From Ostrinia nubilalis (lineage: Eukaryota > Arthropoda > Insecta > Lepidoptera > Crambidae), in NCBI RefSeq assembly GCF_963855985.1, contig NC_087096.1, forward strand, positions 7,750,001-7,814,000: a stretch of DNA of 64,000 bases. The letters run 5' to 3'. Under the pieces are notes generated by a model. That model saw nothing but the letters and a program-made list of their open reading frames with translations, did not search any database and had not been told where the DNA came from. This document shows positions 48,091 to 59,397 of this stretch, piece after piece. Position 1 is the first letter of the stretch. Every line of letters begins with the position of its first letter. Both the position numbers and the translations under genes were made by a program.

Positions 48091-49580
48091 GGTTGCCAAA
48101 GGATTCACATGCTAGAAAATGTATTGAATAAAAGTTTCAAGTAGTTTTCTCAAGGCCTTGGGCGCTTTCGGCTACGTAGAGTTTCGGAAATGCTAGTTGC
48201 AGGGCGGCTTCAAACAAATAATTACCTACTATTCACATAATTATTATTATTGATTTTGAATTACTAATACTAGGTATATTATTATGTAGATTTTCTGAGC
48301 TTTAGGTGACAGTAATTTGATGGATTCAAAACAATGCAATTTCACAAGAAATTGCCTGGCCATCGGTGTTTCTATTTAGTACGAGAGTGCCTATAAATAA
48401 ATTAATACATTCAATGAATACAATCTTCAGATTGCTTTGCATCGGAACTTTTCTAATCAATCAGTTCATTCGATTAGGGCGTTGCGTCGAGTAAATGGAC
48501 ATTTGAAGTCCTTGTCCTTACAGATTGCTGGATTTTCGCAGCAGATGGCATTTTGTTATCTCTTAATTACTTAGTTTACTATTGCATTTTGATTGTATAT
48601 CTTTTATTGAACAAAATCACTAATAATATGACTTTAATATTATCAGGACCTTTAGCTAGTTGAGTATAAAAAATATCGTTGACCCCTGCCATTTGGCCCT
48701 CACTGGCGGACATCGAGAAAAAAGTTGGATAACGTAACTAGTTGTAATATGTTATTCTAAAAATATCTCAAAGAGGATTTACTTTAAGTGTCGATGTTAG
48801 ATATGCTTGCAAATGGGTGGCCGTTCTGGTTCCCATTGTCGACGAAGGGATAAGTGGTGCCATTTATCATGGTGTCAGCGTGTGTACTGTGGCCAGACTG
48901 AAGTGCAAACCATCTCAGTCGAACTAGTGCTCTAATTGCCGCCGAGACATCCGACCGGACCGGAATCTACTTACCCGCGAGTAATAGACCACTTGGAAGT
49001 GATACATTACCGTTACACAGCTCTACCCAAACTTGTATAAGCCGAAAATCGAAACACATTGATGTTGTACGTGAGCCGAAAACTAATAAATAAGTATGTA
49101 ATAAATTTTCCCACCCTGCCTATTGATATTTTGATAGTGCTTCGGAGTACTGTAATTTAGGTATCCAAATAGATAGGTGTTTGTATTAGATAACATATTA
49201 TACGCATTAACAGCATTTCTTTTAAAAGGAAACAAGAACATTTTATTCGTTTCAAATAGGTAGGTGTAATAAGATTTGATAATATCATATCATACCTCAA
49301 TAAGAATCACCTATTATCAAGTATTTCAAGACGACGACGAAGACAAGATCACGATTTTAGGATCATGTTGTCCCAGTGCAGCAGTGTAACAAAAAACTCA
49401 TACTTAGAAAAATAACCATATCTAAAAATACTGGTATCTAAATAGCTCTATCTTATCGAAGCAAGTTCCACAGTGAAAACTGCATCCTCGAAGTATTTTT
49501 TGTACTTTTTTTTGCGCCTTTGCGCGCTGCTCTAGTTTAAATAAGTAACTTGTCCTGTCTAAATTTTGTCAACATTTCAG
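48091..49580. other. Intergenic sequence, no feature seen
   Basis: Nothing recognised. If 49581-49747 is an exon, part of this is intron. Confidence 0.45.
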
Positions 49581-49747
49581 ACATCCTCTTAGATTCCCAA
49601 ATAGAAAAGCGTAGAAGAGAAGTGGGTATTAGTGGCATAAGCCTCATAAGGAACATAAAGGCTTCTGTGCAGTTGAGCCACATTCTATCTGGCAGTCTGC
49701 CCGACTTGGAGAAAATTGAAAAGTTCCGATACAAACGCAATTTCTAA
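49581..49747 (+). CDS. Possible terminal exon of an unrecognised gene
   Basis: An acceptor-like tract TTTTGTCAACATTTCAG precedes base 49581. The frame then reads DILLDSQIEKRRREVGISG, continues with a LIRNIKASVQLSHILSG stretch and ends LEKIEKFRYKRNF at TAA (49745-49747). The composition (Ser/Leu/Ile with charged residues) looks more like real coding sequence than the surrounding noise. AATAAA occurs about 115 bases after the stop, in AAAATAAAAAATAC. No upstream exon was found on the plus strand and I recognise no family. It could also be an old transposon-derived fragment. Confidence 0.35.
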
Positions 49748-49926
49748 CTCATCGCCCGCAAATATTTATCGGCATACCCATATTGCGCTTTTTTTCTTTT
49801 ATTTTTAGGAAGAACGATGTATCCACTTTTCCCTGGAAGTTAGCGTTATATCTAGAGTTAAAATAAAAAATACTGATGATTTACCTACAACCTCTTAAAC
49901 TTTTTATCTCATTGTGACAAGAATCT
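49748..49926. other. Intergenic or 3' UTR sequence
   Basis: Holds the AATAAA near 49862 and a second acceptor-like TTTTCTTTTATTTTTAG. Nothing further is seen. Confidence 0.35.
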
Positions 49927-50077
49927 ATATTAATATTGTAAATGCGAAAGTAACTGTCAGTCTGTCTGTCTTGCTTTCACGCCTAAATCAATGAACCGAT
50001 TTTAATAAAATTTGGCATAGAGATAATTTTTATCCCGGTTTTTGAAACGTGGGCGAAGCCGCGGGTGAAAAGCTAGT
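49927..50077 (+). mobile_element. Lep1-like Helitron, short copy
   Basis: Contains AATATTGTAAATGCGAAAGT, a short CTGT array, AAAATTTGGCATAGAGATAA, TTTTTATCCCGG, GGCGAAGCCGCGGGTG and the AAGCTAGT end. It has internal deletions relative to the copy at 20743-21002. Confidence 0.8.
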
Positions 50078-51589
50078 GTTTTAATATCTCCAGTCTAAAA
50101 TATATTTAGGTAATATGTAAGTATTTTATTTTATCACTCAAGAACCTCAGATTGACTGAATTGTGCAAATATCTTGAAATTAGGTAGGGTCTCTTACTTA
50201 CTTACTACTTACTTTACATAATGCCTATGCCAATGGGCGGTAGTCTAGTGATCTCTGCCATCAAATGACTCGCAAGATTAGAGGATTACTTAAAACGTCA
50301 TAATTTATGAGTACTTATTTCGGGCAGTAACTTTAATCGGCCAAAACCTTTTTCAATGGTGGGACCATTATCGTGCTTGGATTGCTCAGCTTTGCTCTCA
50401 AAAACCATCAAAGGTGGAGGAGGTGCCTTAAACTGGAATGAACAGTCGGCTTACAGTAGAAACGACAAAATTAAAATACAAAACAAGGTTTTTATTCTCA
50501 TTAACTAACAAATTAGTGCCAAAATGTTCGATTTGACCTATTAAATCTGCCGTGCTCTGCATATTTTGGGAACAAATAATAAAAGTTTATGAACTCGGTC
50601 TAACTTACGCAATAATCGCCTTAGTTCGGAAAAAATCTCATTACATTTCACAAGCCATAAAAAGAAACCTGATTCCCCCACTAGAATCCTTTGGCCGGCG
50701 TCCAACGATGGAGACAGTGACGGAGTCGAAGTGATTTATTCAGGAAACCGATATGGAAATAATATTACTACAACTCCGACAACTCGACAGAAATAATGAA
50801 TCGTATAATGATACTAGCAAGTTAAGGTTTGGGACGCTTTATTATTGAACCTACACGTGATGTGGCATGTGATCTATCACGTGGCATGGTAAAAGTTACG
50901 ACTCACGTGTTACGACCTCGATCACGGTCACACAATTAAATGCAGATTCTTCATGCAAAATGTATAAGGTGTTACCACTTGTCATAAACATCATGGGTTC
51001 CTAGAACATTCAGAACCTACATATTTTAGCTGTCATGTGGGATATCTTGGGCGGTGGTCACGGGGTTAAATAACTGCGAGAGATACCTAAGTAGGATATG
51101 AAGTGCACGATTCGTTATTGTTTTTCGCTAAATACTTAATGTGTTAAAAATTTCATTGGTGGTGCGCAAAAATTCTGCACCAAGACAACTTCTACAAATA
51201 GAAGGAGTAGGTACATACTACTAAAGTCGTATGTAGTAGTAGTACTTAGATTGGTAATGTAAGTACCTAACAAACGTTTTATACCGACACGCAAGCAATT
51301 ATGTAGGTAGGTATGTACCTACAACCCTGTACTATTACTTATTCTGTGCTACAACTAAAGGTATTGCACTTAGTTAATAGCACTTCGTTGTAGCATAGCA
51401 TTTCGAGGACCTTAATTAAAACGTTATTTTGTCCATACTCATTAACTGAGCAACACGAAATGAATAATTAACCCGTATAAGAGTTTTAAATTAAATACGA
51501 CTCTTTGGAGACCGACTTTCAGAAAGGACCCGCAAGGTACCTACTTAGTTTGGGGAGTAACCCTTTGAAATATCACGAATGGTTATAGT
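50078..51589. other. AT-rich sequence upstream of the endogenous retrovirus
   Basis: Rich in TACCTA/TAGGTA motifs. No gene or bounded repeat was recognised. Confidence 0.5.
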
Positions 51590-51593
51590 ACCT
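51590..51593. repeat. Target-site duplication ACCT, left
   Basis: ACCT directly precedes the 5' LTR and recurs directly after the 3' LTR at 61348-61351. A 5-base reading TACCT is also possible, because the LTR ends in T. Confidence 0.85.
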
Positions 51594-51861
51594 AGTTATG
51601 CATCCGTCAGCTCCCTCTGCTCTAGACTAAACAAGATAAGTCATCACTTTCCGCTCTACAGTGTAAGCATTCGTAGAATTGTTATTCACATAAGAGATGT
51701 GTCAGCAGAACTAAATTGTAAACACCGTACTGGACGACTGCGATCGGCCACAATATTAAATCATTATTAAATCGCCTCCAACTCGGCGAGGACGTGATCA
51801 CTTAGTTTAAATTAATATAATCCTTTTTAAAAAGCTTCCACCCCGCTCCCGAAATCTGACT
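51594..51861 (+). repeat. 5' LTR, 268 bp
   Basis: Begins AGTTATGCATCCGTCAGC and ends CCGAAATCTGACT, with AGT...ACT termini of the gypsy type. It differs from the 3' LTR only in the TTTAAATTAATATAAT segment near 51805-51820 (two substitutions, or one shifted A). Confidence 0.95.
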
Positions 51862-51871
51862 GGCGCAGCCG
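51861..51871 (+). other. Primer-binding site, tRNA-Ser type
   Basis: TGGCGCAGCCG starts on the last base of the 5' LTR. TGGCGCAG complements the 3' end expected for an insect tRNA-Ser with CCA, as used by the 17.6/297 group. A one-base overlap with the LTR is known in this group. Confidence 0.8.
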
Positions 51872-52562
51872 TTCGGATTTATTGCTGCAAGTTTTCCTAA
51901 AGTTTACGCGATTGGTGTCAAAATCCGCCGTTTAAATTCGTGATACTACGGGAAACTAATAAATCCGCCGAACCAAATAAATTTGTCATCGAAGTACGGG
52001 TGGAACGAGTATGCAGAGAACGGTCGGTTGGTGAGTAGAACTTTTCGCCAATCCTTCCACTCCTTATCCTCTGTGTAATTTTCATGCTTTTTAAATCGTA
52101 GGGAAATATTGCTACTCCGGGATAGAACTTCTCCCAGGGTATCGCATTTTGTGTTTTCGTCATAAAACTTTATCGTTAACACTTTTCGTTTAGATTTAAG
52201 TGAATTAAATATTGAAACAAAGTAAAGAAAATAAATTGAAATAAAGTAAATAAATTGAAATAAAGTAAATAAAGTGAAATAAAGTGAAATAAAGTAAATA
52301 AATTGAATATTGAATTAAATTAAATAAGTTTATTGTGTAAAGTAAAAATTATTAAAGTTGTTAAGTTAATTGTCTCTCGAAATTGAACAATTAAATTAAG
52401 AACCACTCTTATTTTTACTGTGTATTTTTATTGTGTATTTTATTGTGTATTTTATTGTGTGTTTTATTGTGATTACTGTGTATTTTAATTGTGAATATTG
52501 TGTAAAGTACTGTTACAAATTCTGACTGGCGCATATCAATTAATAAATTTAAATTCAGTAAA
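51872..52562 (+). other. Untranslated leader with two simple tandem arrays
   Basis: About 690 bases before gag. Around 52207-52320 AAATAAAGTAAATAAATTGA-like units repeat, and around 52425-52505 TATTTTATTGTGTA-like units repeat. Both are AT-rich and imperfect. A second copy of the LTR/primer-site junction lies at 52521-52533. Short minus-strand open frames in 51918-52182 have no recognisable domain. Confidence 0.7.
52521..52533 (+). repeat. Second copy of the LTR/primer-site junction
   Basis: TCTGACTGGCGCA is identical to 51855-51867, where it spans the LTR end and the start of the primer site. It lies 30 bases before the gag start codon. Confidence 0.75.
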
Positions 52563-53609
52563 ATGGCTTCACCACAAATCGAATCCGTACAAATCACGCC
52601 AATACCCAACGAGATGCTCAGATTAATTCCATTTTTTAATGGTGACAAAAAACATCTAAATTTGTTCCTTAAAAAATGTGAGTATGTTATATCGAGATAT
52701 AGAGGTGGGGTTGAGCAAGATTTATACGTGTACCACGCTATCACTAGCCGCCTTACAGAAAATGCAGCAGCACTGTTATCAGAACAAGAAAATTTAACAA
52801 ACTGGTCGGAACTTAAAGAAATTCTGACACAACATTTTGGAGACCCGCGTAGTGAGGCATGCATTAATATCGAATTAGAATCACTAAAAATCAGATCGAA
52901 TGAATCGTACACAGACTTTTGCAACCGCGTGCAATCAACCAGGTCAATGCTTATATCCAAAGTAAACACCATAGCAGACGAGTCAATCCGTCACGCCAAA
53001 ATCACCATATACAACAACACCGCGTTAAACGTGTTTCTCTATAATTTACCAGAAAACCTTGTGCGCATTGTGAGACTAAAGGCACCGTCCACTTTGGAAG
53101 CCGCCCTCTCGATTGTGCTCGAGGAAGTAAACTTTATGGACCAATATAACATGCGAAGCAAAATGCATTCGCAACCCAAACCTAACAATTCGTTTACGCC
53201 AACTCAACAGAAATTTTCTGGCAATCAGCCTCATTTTGTCAGCTCTAATGCTTTCAAACCGATAATTCCTCCACAATTTAAATTTGGCCTTCCGCCTAAT
53301 CAAGGCTACAAACCCTTCCAGCAATATGGAAATAAACCTTTACAACAATTCGGCTATTTCAAGCCTCCGCATCAACCAGGTTTCAGGCCGCCGCAGCAGT
53401 TCGGCTACAGGCCTCCACAGCAGTTCGGATATAGACCGCCCCAGCAATTTGGCTATAGACATCCTCCTCAGCAATTCGGTTACAAGCCGCCTCAATTCGG
53501 CTATAAGCCACAGTTTGGTGCTCAGCAAAGCCCAACAAGTCCAGCCGCCACGTATGCAGCTGACCGACGTGTCTATGCGTACGGCTACAAAACCAAACAA
53601 CGTAAATGA
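52563..53609 (+). CDS. gag: Gag, structural polyprotein (frame lost near the 3' end)
   Basis: Gag would form the particle core. The ATG at 52563 follows TTCAGTAAAATGGCT. Residues 1-200 resemble gypsy-group Gag, with LIPFFNGDKKHLNLFLKKC near the front and an ENLTNWSELKEIL block further on. Residues about 255-325 are Pro/Gln/Tyr-rich with repeated PPQQFGYR units that probably serve in place of a zinc knuckle. No CCHC motif is present, as is usual for errantiviruses. The 348-residue frame ends at TGA 53607-53609. The expected acidic C-terminus instead lies in the +1 frame (53530-53814), so the last residues here are probably out-of-frame sequence. The cause is a 1-nt gain or 2-nt loss near 53510-53530. 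Confidence 0.85.
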   Translation: MASPQIESVQITPIPNEMLRLIPFFNGDKKHLNLFLKKCEYVISRYRGGVEQDLYVYHAITSRLTENAAALLSEQENLTNWSELKEILTQHFGDPRSEACINIELESLKIRSNESYTDFCNRVQSTRSMLISKVNTIADESIRHAKITIYNNTALNVFLYNLPENLVRIVRLKAPSTLEAALSIVLEEVNFMDQYNMRSKMHSQPKPNNSFTPTQQKFSGNQPHFVSSNAFKPIIPPQFKFGLPPNQGYKPFQQYGNKPLQQFGYFKPPHQPGFRPPQQFGYRPPQQFGYRPPQQFGYRHPPQQFGYKPPQFGYKPQFGAQQSPTSPAATYAADRRVYAYGYKTKQRK

Positions 53610-53814
53610 AACAAACTTAAATGATCTGAACTACGACGAAGCAGAACAGTCGTATTACGATCAATATTATTGTGAATACCCTATAGACGAATATAATAAC
53701 ATGTACAGCGAACAGTATTACCCTGATTTCGAGGAAACTCCCGAGGAAACACAGGAAACTGAATTCCAACAGGATTTTCACGAAACAGCCTCCATCAAAG
53801 AACCGAACAGATAA
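53530..53814 (+). pseudogene. gag: Gag C-terminal segment in the +1 frame
   Basis: Contains MQLTDVSMRTATKP, then a Tyr/Glu-rich acidic tail including YYDQYYCEYPIDEYNN, ending at TAA 53812-53814. The DVSMRT motif and acidic tail are features I associate with lepidopteran errantivirus Gag C-termini. The frame overlaps the pol frame (open from 53763), which lies one base back. That is the usual -1 relation between gag and pol in this group. No canonical slippery heptamer is obvious in 53763-53814. Confidence 0.7.
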
Positions 53815-56800
53815 ACATTAATTGCGATCCGGAATTAACATTACCATATATTTACCTACCGGAACTGGATGCTCGCATGATGATCGACACTGGCAGCATG
53901 CGTTCGTTCTTCAGTCCGCGTATTGGCTATCAGTATTTCAGTGAATTCATAAGAAATGAACCGTTCCAAGTTGTGAGTACACATTCGTCGAGTATTCACG
54001 ATGAAACTATGGAAATCCCCCTTTTACCAACATTTAACAGTGACAAACACCACAAATTTTATTTGTATGATGTAGACAAAAGATACGATGGTCTTATTGG
54101 AAATGATTTGTTAGAACAATTAGAAGCATTAATTGATTTGAAAAACAGGGTCCTTAGGACTAAAACAACATGTATTCCGATAATTAATAACAACCTTAAT
54201 TACGTTATTAATTTACCTCCACGTTCAGAAAAACGCGTAAAGTTACCTGTTGACCAATATTCAGGTGACGCTATTCTAAATTACAGAGAATTTACAGACG
54301 GCGTTAGAATGCCTAGTGCAATCGTTAACTGTCGCAACGGATACGCATCCACGATTATTCAAAACACTTTAGACAGACCAATCAGTTATAAAATCACTTG
54401 CCCATTTAAAGTTAATAAATTCGAATTGACTGACATTCAAGTTAACACGACACAAAACATGAATGACATCGAAATTGACAATTTGCTTGAAGAGAATTTG
54501 GTAAAGTTACGATTAGACCACACAAACGACGAAGAGCGTAAAAAAATTTACAGCCTTTGTCATAAATATAAAGACATATTTTATTGCGATCAACTTCCAT
54601 TAACATTCACAAACAAAATTAAACATCAGATAAGGACAAAAAATGAGGATCCAATCCACGTAAAGCCATACAGACAGGCCCCAGCTCAGCAAGCTGAAAT
54701 TACTAAACAAGTAGAAAAAATGTTAAAAGATAATGTAATCCAGGAATCCCACTCTCCTTGGAGTGCACCAGTTCACCTAGTGCCAAAAAAAATGGACGCA
54801 TCTGGTGAAACAAAATACAGAATGGTTATCGACTACAGACGTTTGAACGACATAACGATCGACGACAAATACCCATTACCAAACATTAATGACTTATTTG
54901 ATAAATTAGGGAAAAGCGTTTACTTCAGCACGATTGATTTAGCTAGCGGATATCATCAGATTGAGGTAGAAAAATCCGACAGACAAAAAACTGCCTTCAG
55001 CACACAAAACGGTCATTATGAGTTTCTCAGAATGCCCTTTGGCCTTAAAACAGCTCCGGCAACATTCCAAAGAACTATGGATAATATACTTAGAGGTCTA
55101 CAAGGACTCCATTGCATGGTTTACCTTGATGACATAATTGTGTATTCCAGCAGCTTAGATCAACACCTGGAACATCTAAAATCAATTTTCGACAGACTTA
55201 GAGCCACTAACCTTAAAATTCAACTTGATAAATCCGAGTTCCTTCGTAAGGAAGTGCTTTACCTAGGACACACCATCACGAAAAACGGTCTTAAACCTAA
55301 TGATGATAAAATTGACGCTGTATTAAATTACCCAATTCCGAAAACGACCACAGAAATAAAGAGCTTTTTAGGACTTGTAGGATATTACAGGCGCTTTATT
55401 AAAGACTTTGCTAAAATTACAAAACCATTAACGTCATGTTTAAAGAAACGAAATAAAATCGTAATAAATCAGGAATATACAGACGCATTTAACAAATGTA
55501 AGGAATTACTTACACATGCCCCATTATTACAATACCCAGACTATGACAAGCAATTCATATTAACAACAGACGCATCGAATGTAGCATTGGGCGCAGTACT
55601 CTCACAAGGACAAGTAGGCAAAGATAAACCCATAGCGTATGCTAGCCGCACACTCAGTGATACTGAAGCTCGATACAGTACAATCGAACGCGAATTACTT
55701 GCTATTGTATGGGCTGTAAAACACTTCAGACCTTATCTCTATGGTCGTAAATTTGTCATTTACACAGATCACAGACCTTTGGCATGGCTTAACTCGCTAA
55801 AAGATCCAAACAGCAAATTAACTCGATGGCGTTTACGCTTACAAGATTACGATTTCGATATCGTGTACAAAAACGGGAAACAAAACACAAACGCAGACGC
55901 GTTATCCCGCATAAAAGTAAATGCTCTCGATTCAGATAATCAGTCCATGAAAGTAAATGTTAGCAAAAAGGAAAAACGTATTCAAAAACATGTTGATAAA
56001 GTAGTAAAGAAAATAGAAAAATTATCATCAGGAAGTACAATAGTAATTTCCGACTCTACATCCTCAGAAGGAAGTAGACAATTAGGTTCAGAATATCCGA
56101 TTCCGTCGTCAAATAATTCAAACTGTGTCGATGAACAATCAAATAACTCACAAACTATTCATTCCGCAAAGGATACCGAATCACAAGGCATCCCAATCTT
56201 AAACGAAGCAATCGATAACAAACCTAATCAAATATTAGTCTTTGAACGATTCGATAATGAACTTTCAGTCAAAAACCTTTCACGCGATAAGCAAAAGGTT
56301 CTTGAAGTACATTTACCTGATAATAATGCAGAATTGGTAAAACAGTTTTTAAAAGAATATATCAAACCTAAAACAAAGTATTTCATTTATTTTGAATCAG
56401 ATCAACTTAGACGAATTTTCACAGACGTAATTATTAAACTTTTTAAGAAAGATGCAGTTCAGTTTTACGAGTGTACAGAACGGGTAAATTACATAGAAGA
56501 CGAGGGTGAACAAAAAGCAATAGTTATCCAATACCATGAAGGAAAAACATGCCACCGTGGTATTAAGGAAACATTGATTAGAATTCGTAGAAATCATTTT
56601 TGGCCTAACATGCAACAAACAGTTTCCGCAATCATTAACGCTTGCGAAGCCTGCCGTAAAATGAAATACGATAGGAAACCCATAAAACCATTTTTGCAAT
56701 TAACTAAAACTCAAGATTCCCCATTTCAGGAAATTTTCATTGATCTCTTCAGTATTGAAGGAATCACATATTTAACCCTAATTGACGCCTTCAGCAAAAT

Positions 56801-57131
56801 AGGACAAGCAATAGAGATACCTAGCAAATCAACATCAGACGTTACTAGAGCACTTATGAAATATTTCTCATTCTACGGAATTCCAAAACGTATAAGCTCA
56901 GATCCAGGAACCGAATTTAATAACGAACTCATGAAAGAATTTCTAAATTTACATAAAGTTGAACTTCACATCGGAACCCCAAATAACCCTAATTCTATGG
57001 GACTTATCGAACGCTTTCACTCGACAATTATAGAGATCTATAGATTGGCTAAATACGAAAGACGATGTACAGATGCCGCATCAGTTATGACATATTCAGT
57101 AATGGCATATAATCACACCATCCACTCTGTA
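53763..57131 (+). pseudogene. pol: Pol, N-terminal part: protease, RT, RNase H, integrase core
   Basis: The replication polyprotein. The frame is open from 53763 and the first Met is at 53877. Numbering from that Met: protease active site DTG at 4-6; reverse transcriptase with the catalytic YLDD at 416-419; RNase H with TTDAS, ERELLAI and YTDHRPL; integrase zinc motif H887, H893, C923, C926; and integrase core D956, D1009, E1045 with the expected 35-residue spacing between the last two. All these residues are present. The frame is intact until the DNA transposon at 57132 interrupts it shortly after the core, adding about 14 foreign codons to a stop at 57173. Expression would need a -1 shift from gag. 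The split makes this a broken gene although its motifs are undamaged. Confidence 0.95.
57130..57131. repeat. TA target site, left, of the nested transposon
   Basis: TA at 57130-57131 and again at 59398-59399 flank the inserted element. Confidence 0.9.
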
Positions 57132-57488
57132 CAGATATTCTATTTCACGAAGTCCGTTTGGCTCTGGTTGTAGTAGTGACGTGTACTGATAAGCGCGCGT
57201 GTGTGTGTAAACGTAGGAAGCGTTAGCAAAGAAATCTGACACACTGAATAATTTTAATTTAAGTTTGTTTAAAATTTTTTAGATATTACAATTCAAATTC
57301 AAATACATACTACGCCAATTTGATGTACATAAGTAGTAATTTTAGAGTGAGTATAAAGTTCTAAACTGTTTGATACTGATTATGATAACATCGATAACTG
57401 AATGATAGGTTGCATTGAATAGAAACACAACAGTTGTAGGTAAATAAGTATTTTTATTTATTACAGAATAGACACAAAAAAACAGCAC

Positions 57489-58150
57489 TTAATCACTATC
57501 GGATTCAAGTTCCGATTCGCTGTCGTCGGAATCGTCCTGCAAATTAATTATGAACTCAAAATCCAGGTCGACGTATTTTAAGTATTCTTTTTCAATTTTT
57601 TCGACATGAGCACACGTTTTTTGCCATGTTTCGCTGCTTACTCGATACAAGCTTTCGTTGATCAGTCTTTCAGTGTTTGTCATGTTTTGCTCGATATTCT
57701 TTGATGCGATATAATTTTTTACAATCCCCCAAATGTTTTCAATTGCATTTAATTCTGGGTGATAGGGGGGAAGGCGTATGACCTCAAAACCCTTGCTCTT
57801 AATAAAATCATCAATTTTGTACGCTATGTGTTCAGCTTTGTATTTTTTTATAATGTCGTACAATTCCAATTTAAGGAGAGATTGCTCAAATGGTATACCC
57901 TTATCCCTGAGCCATTGCTTCATATCTTCCGCTTTCTTCTTTTCTTCATAGGAGAAGTGAATTTTGATAAAGAGGATGGCAGTCCCTTCTCTTCTTTTAA
58001 TATCCGTTGAACAGTTTTCATAGAAACACCTGTAGCCTCAGCTGCACGCCGTGTAATATCTCGTAAATGAGACAAATCACAGTTAGGTTCCATAACTGAT
58101 TTCGTAAATTCATACTCTTCACGTAGAAAGTGATAAACGCTAGCTATCAT
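57489..58150 (-). pseudogene. Tc1/mariner-group transposase with internal deletion
   Basis: A DDE transposase would cut and paste the element. The start codon is at 58150. The N-terminal part has a helix-turn-helix-like segment with DITRRAAEATGVSMKTVQR and a basic run PMKKRRKRK. At about 57945 the sequence passes, two bases out of frame, into the C-terminal part. This begins near KKKAEDMKQWLRDKG, contains LPPYHPELNAIENIWG (whose Glu is the third catalytic acid of this superfamily) and ends in an acidic tail at 57489. The segment that should carry the first two catalytic aspartates is missing. Total coding is about 220 codons, against roughly 350 or more for intact relatives. The A-rich AAGAAAAGAAG at the junction suggests deletion by short homology. 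Confidence 0.8.
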
Positions 58151-58634
58151 GCTTCGACCCTAAAACAAAACCAAATGGAAATAAGTAACTCATTTTGTAA
58201 TATTATTTATAGATAAAATCTTTATTGCACACAAAAAAAGAAATAACAATAGACGACCCTTTGGCAGTTATCACACTGCGCCGCGCTCCGCCGCGGTCAT
58301 AAAGAGTATTTATTATAGTATTTTTCACATAAGATGATCCTTAAGACACTTCAAGGTTATCCATATTACGCATACTACTTACATGCAGAATATTTTTGAA
58401 AATATATTTGTATTTTATTAGCAATATGTATAATAATAAAGAAATAACTACTTGTCTTGAAATATATAGTAAAATCTGAGTCTATTGATTATATTTTAAT
58501 TAAATACGATGTAAAAATATTTTTTATTTAATGTACGCACTGTGTGAAACGGAATAGATTTAGTGCTGGGGTATTTGTTGTATAGCAAAATCGATTATTT
58601 CCGCGGTTCATTAATTGATAGCAGTGAATACTTA

Positions 58635-58752
58635 CCCCCTTACTAATAAAAAGTTACACAGTTGTTGATCACTGTTTTAAAATGACATTTCTATACTAAA
58701 CGTCACTTTAAAACACTGATCAACGAGCGTGTAAGTTTTATTAGTAAGGGGG
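58635..58752. mobile_element. 118-bp foldback MITE nested in the Tc1/mariner element
   Basis: The ends CCCCCTTACTAATAAAA and TTTTATTAGTAAGGGGG are perfect inverses. The arms continue with few mismatches (GTTGATCA, GTTTTAAA) to a loop of under ten bases. TTA flanks both sides (58632-58634 and 58753-58755), as expected for PIF/Harbinger-type MITEs. Confidence 0.75.
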
Positions 58753-58937
58753 TTAGTTATTAAAAACATCACAAAAATCAACTATATTTTTCGATTGTTG
58801 ACTTTAATAAACGCAGTAAAAATAAATTAATAGTTTTTAATTTAAAGAAATAGAACCAGTAGGTACTTTTTGGGAATCATTTTTTTGAACACGAAGTCCA
58901 TGGAATTTGAATAATATATTATGAATAAAAAATTGTT

Positions 58938-58997
58938 ACAAAAAATATGTTTTTTTTAATTACAAATAATTGTAATTAAAAAAAACATATTTTTTGT
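58938..58997. repeat. Long hairpin, 28-bp arms
   Basis: The arm beginning ACAAAAAATATG (58938-58965) and its exact complement (58970-58997) are separated by ATAA. It lies inside the Tc1/mariner element. Confidence 0.85.
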
Positions 58998-59397
58998 TAA
59001 ATAGCACCTATACAAAATATTTCTCTAAAAGTAGGTTTTACTAACTCTTAGAAAAAAATCGGTAGATAAATCTCTATGGTTTAGTTATCTGACATATCTA
59101 TAACTTTCAAACTCGAAACGTCATACGAATCATCTTAGGTGAAAAAGACTATAGTGTGGATGTTATTGTAAAAAGTTTAAAAAAATGTTACCTCACTGTG
59201 GACAACTCTTCTCCGTTTACTTGCCATGCTGACGTTACTCTCCGAAAAATTTTGACGCGGACTCAAAAGCACTAGTGACCCGTACGGCGCCGCGATCGTG
59301 ACTGAAGCTCTCCCGAGGTTACGCACACTAAGATAGCGTGCATGCACACGCCTTACAACATTCATAGCCAAACGGACTTCGTGAAATAGAACATCTG

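Larger units (their letters stand above)
57132..59397 (-). mobile_element. Tc1/mariner-group transposon inserted in pol
   Basis: The 32-bp terminal inverted repeats (57132-57163 and 59366-59397, reading inward CAGAT[A/G]TTCTATTTCACGA) differ at one position and have TA on both sides. The element is 2266 bp. With the duplicated TA it adds 2268 bases, a multiple of three. Its transposase (57489-58150, minus strand) has lost its middle, so this copy must have moved in trans or decayed afterwards. A smaller foldback MITE (58635-58752) and a long hairpin (58938-58997) lie in its 3' half. Confidence 0.9.

Noticed and set aside
51918..52182. Minus-strand open frames in the retroviral leader
   Set aside because: Antisense to a leader region, with no known counterpart in errantiviruses and no domain.
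53076..53600. Minus-strand frames opposite gag
   Set aside because: They mirror the PPQQFGYR repeats and are antisense shadows.
53763..53814. Programmed -1 slippery site between gag and pol
   Set aside because: The frame relation fits, but no X-XXY-YYZ heptamer is evident, so no site was annotated.
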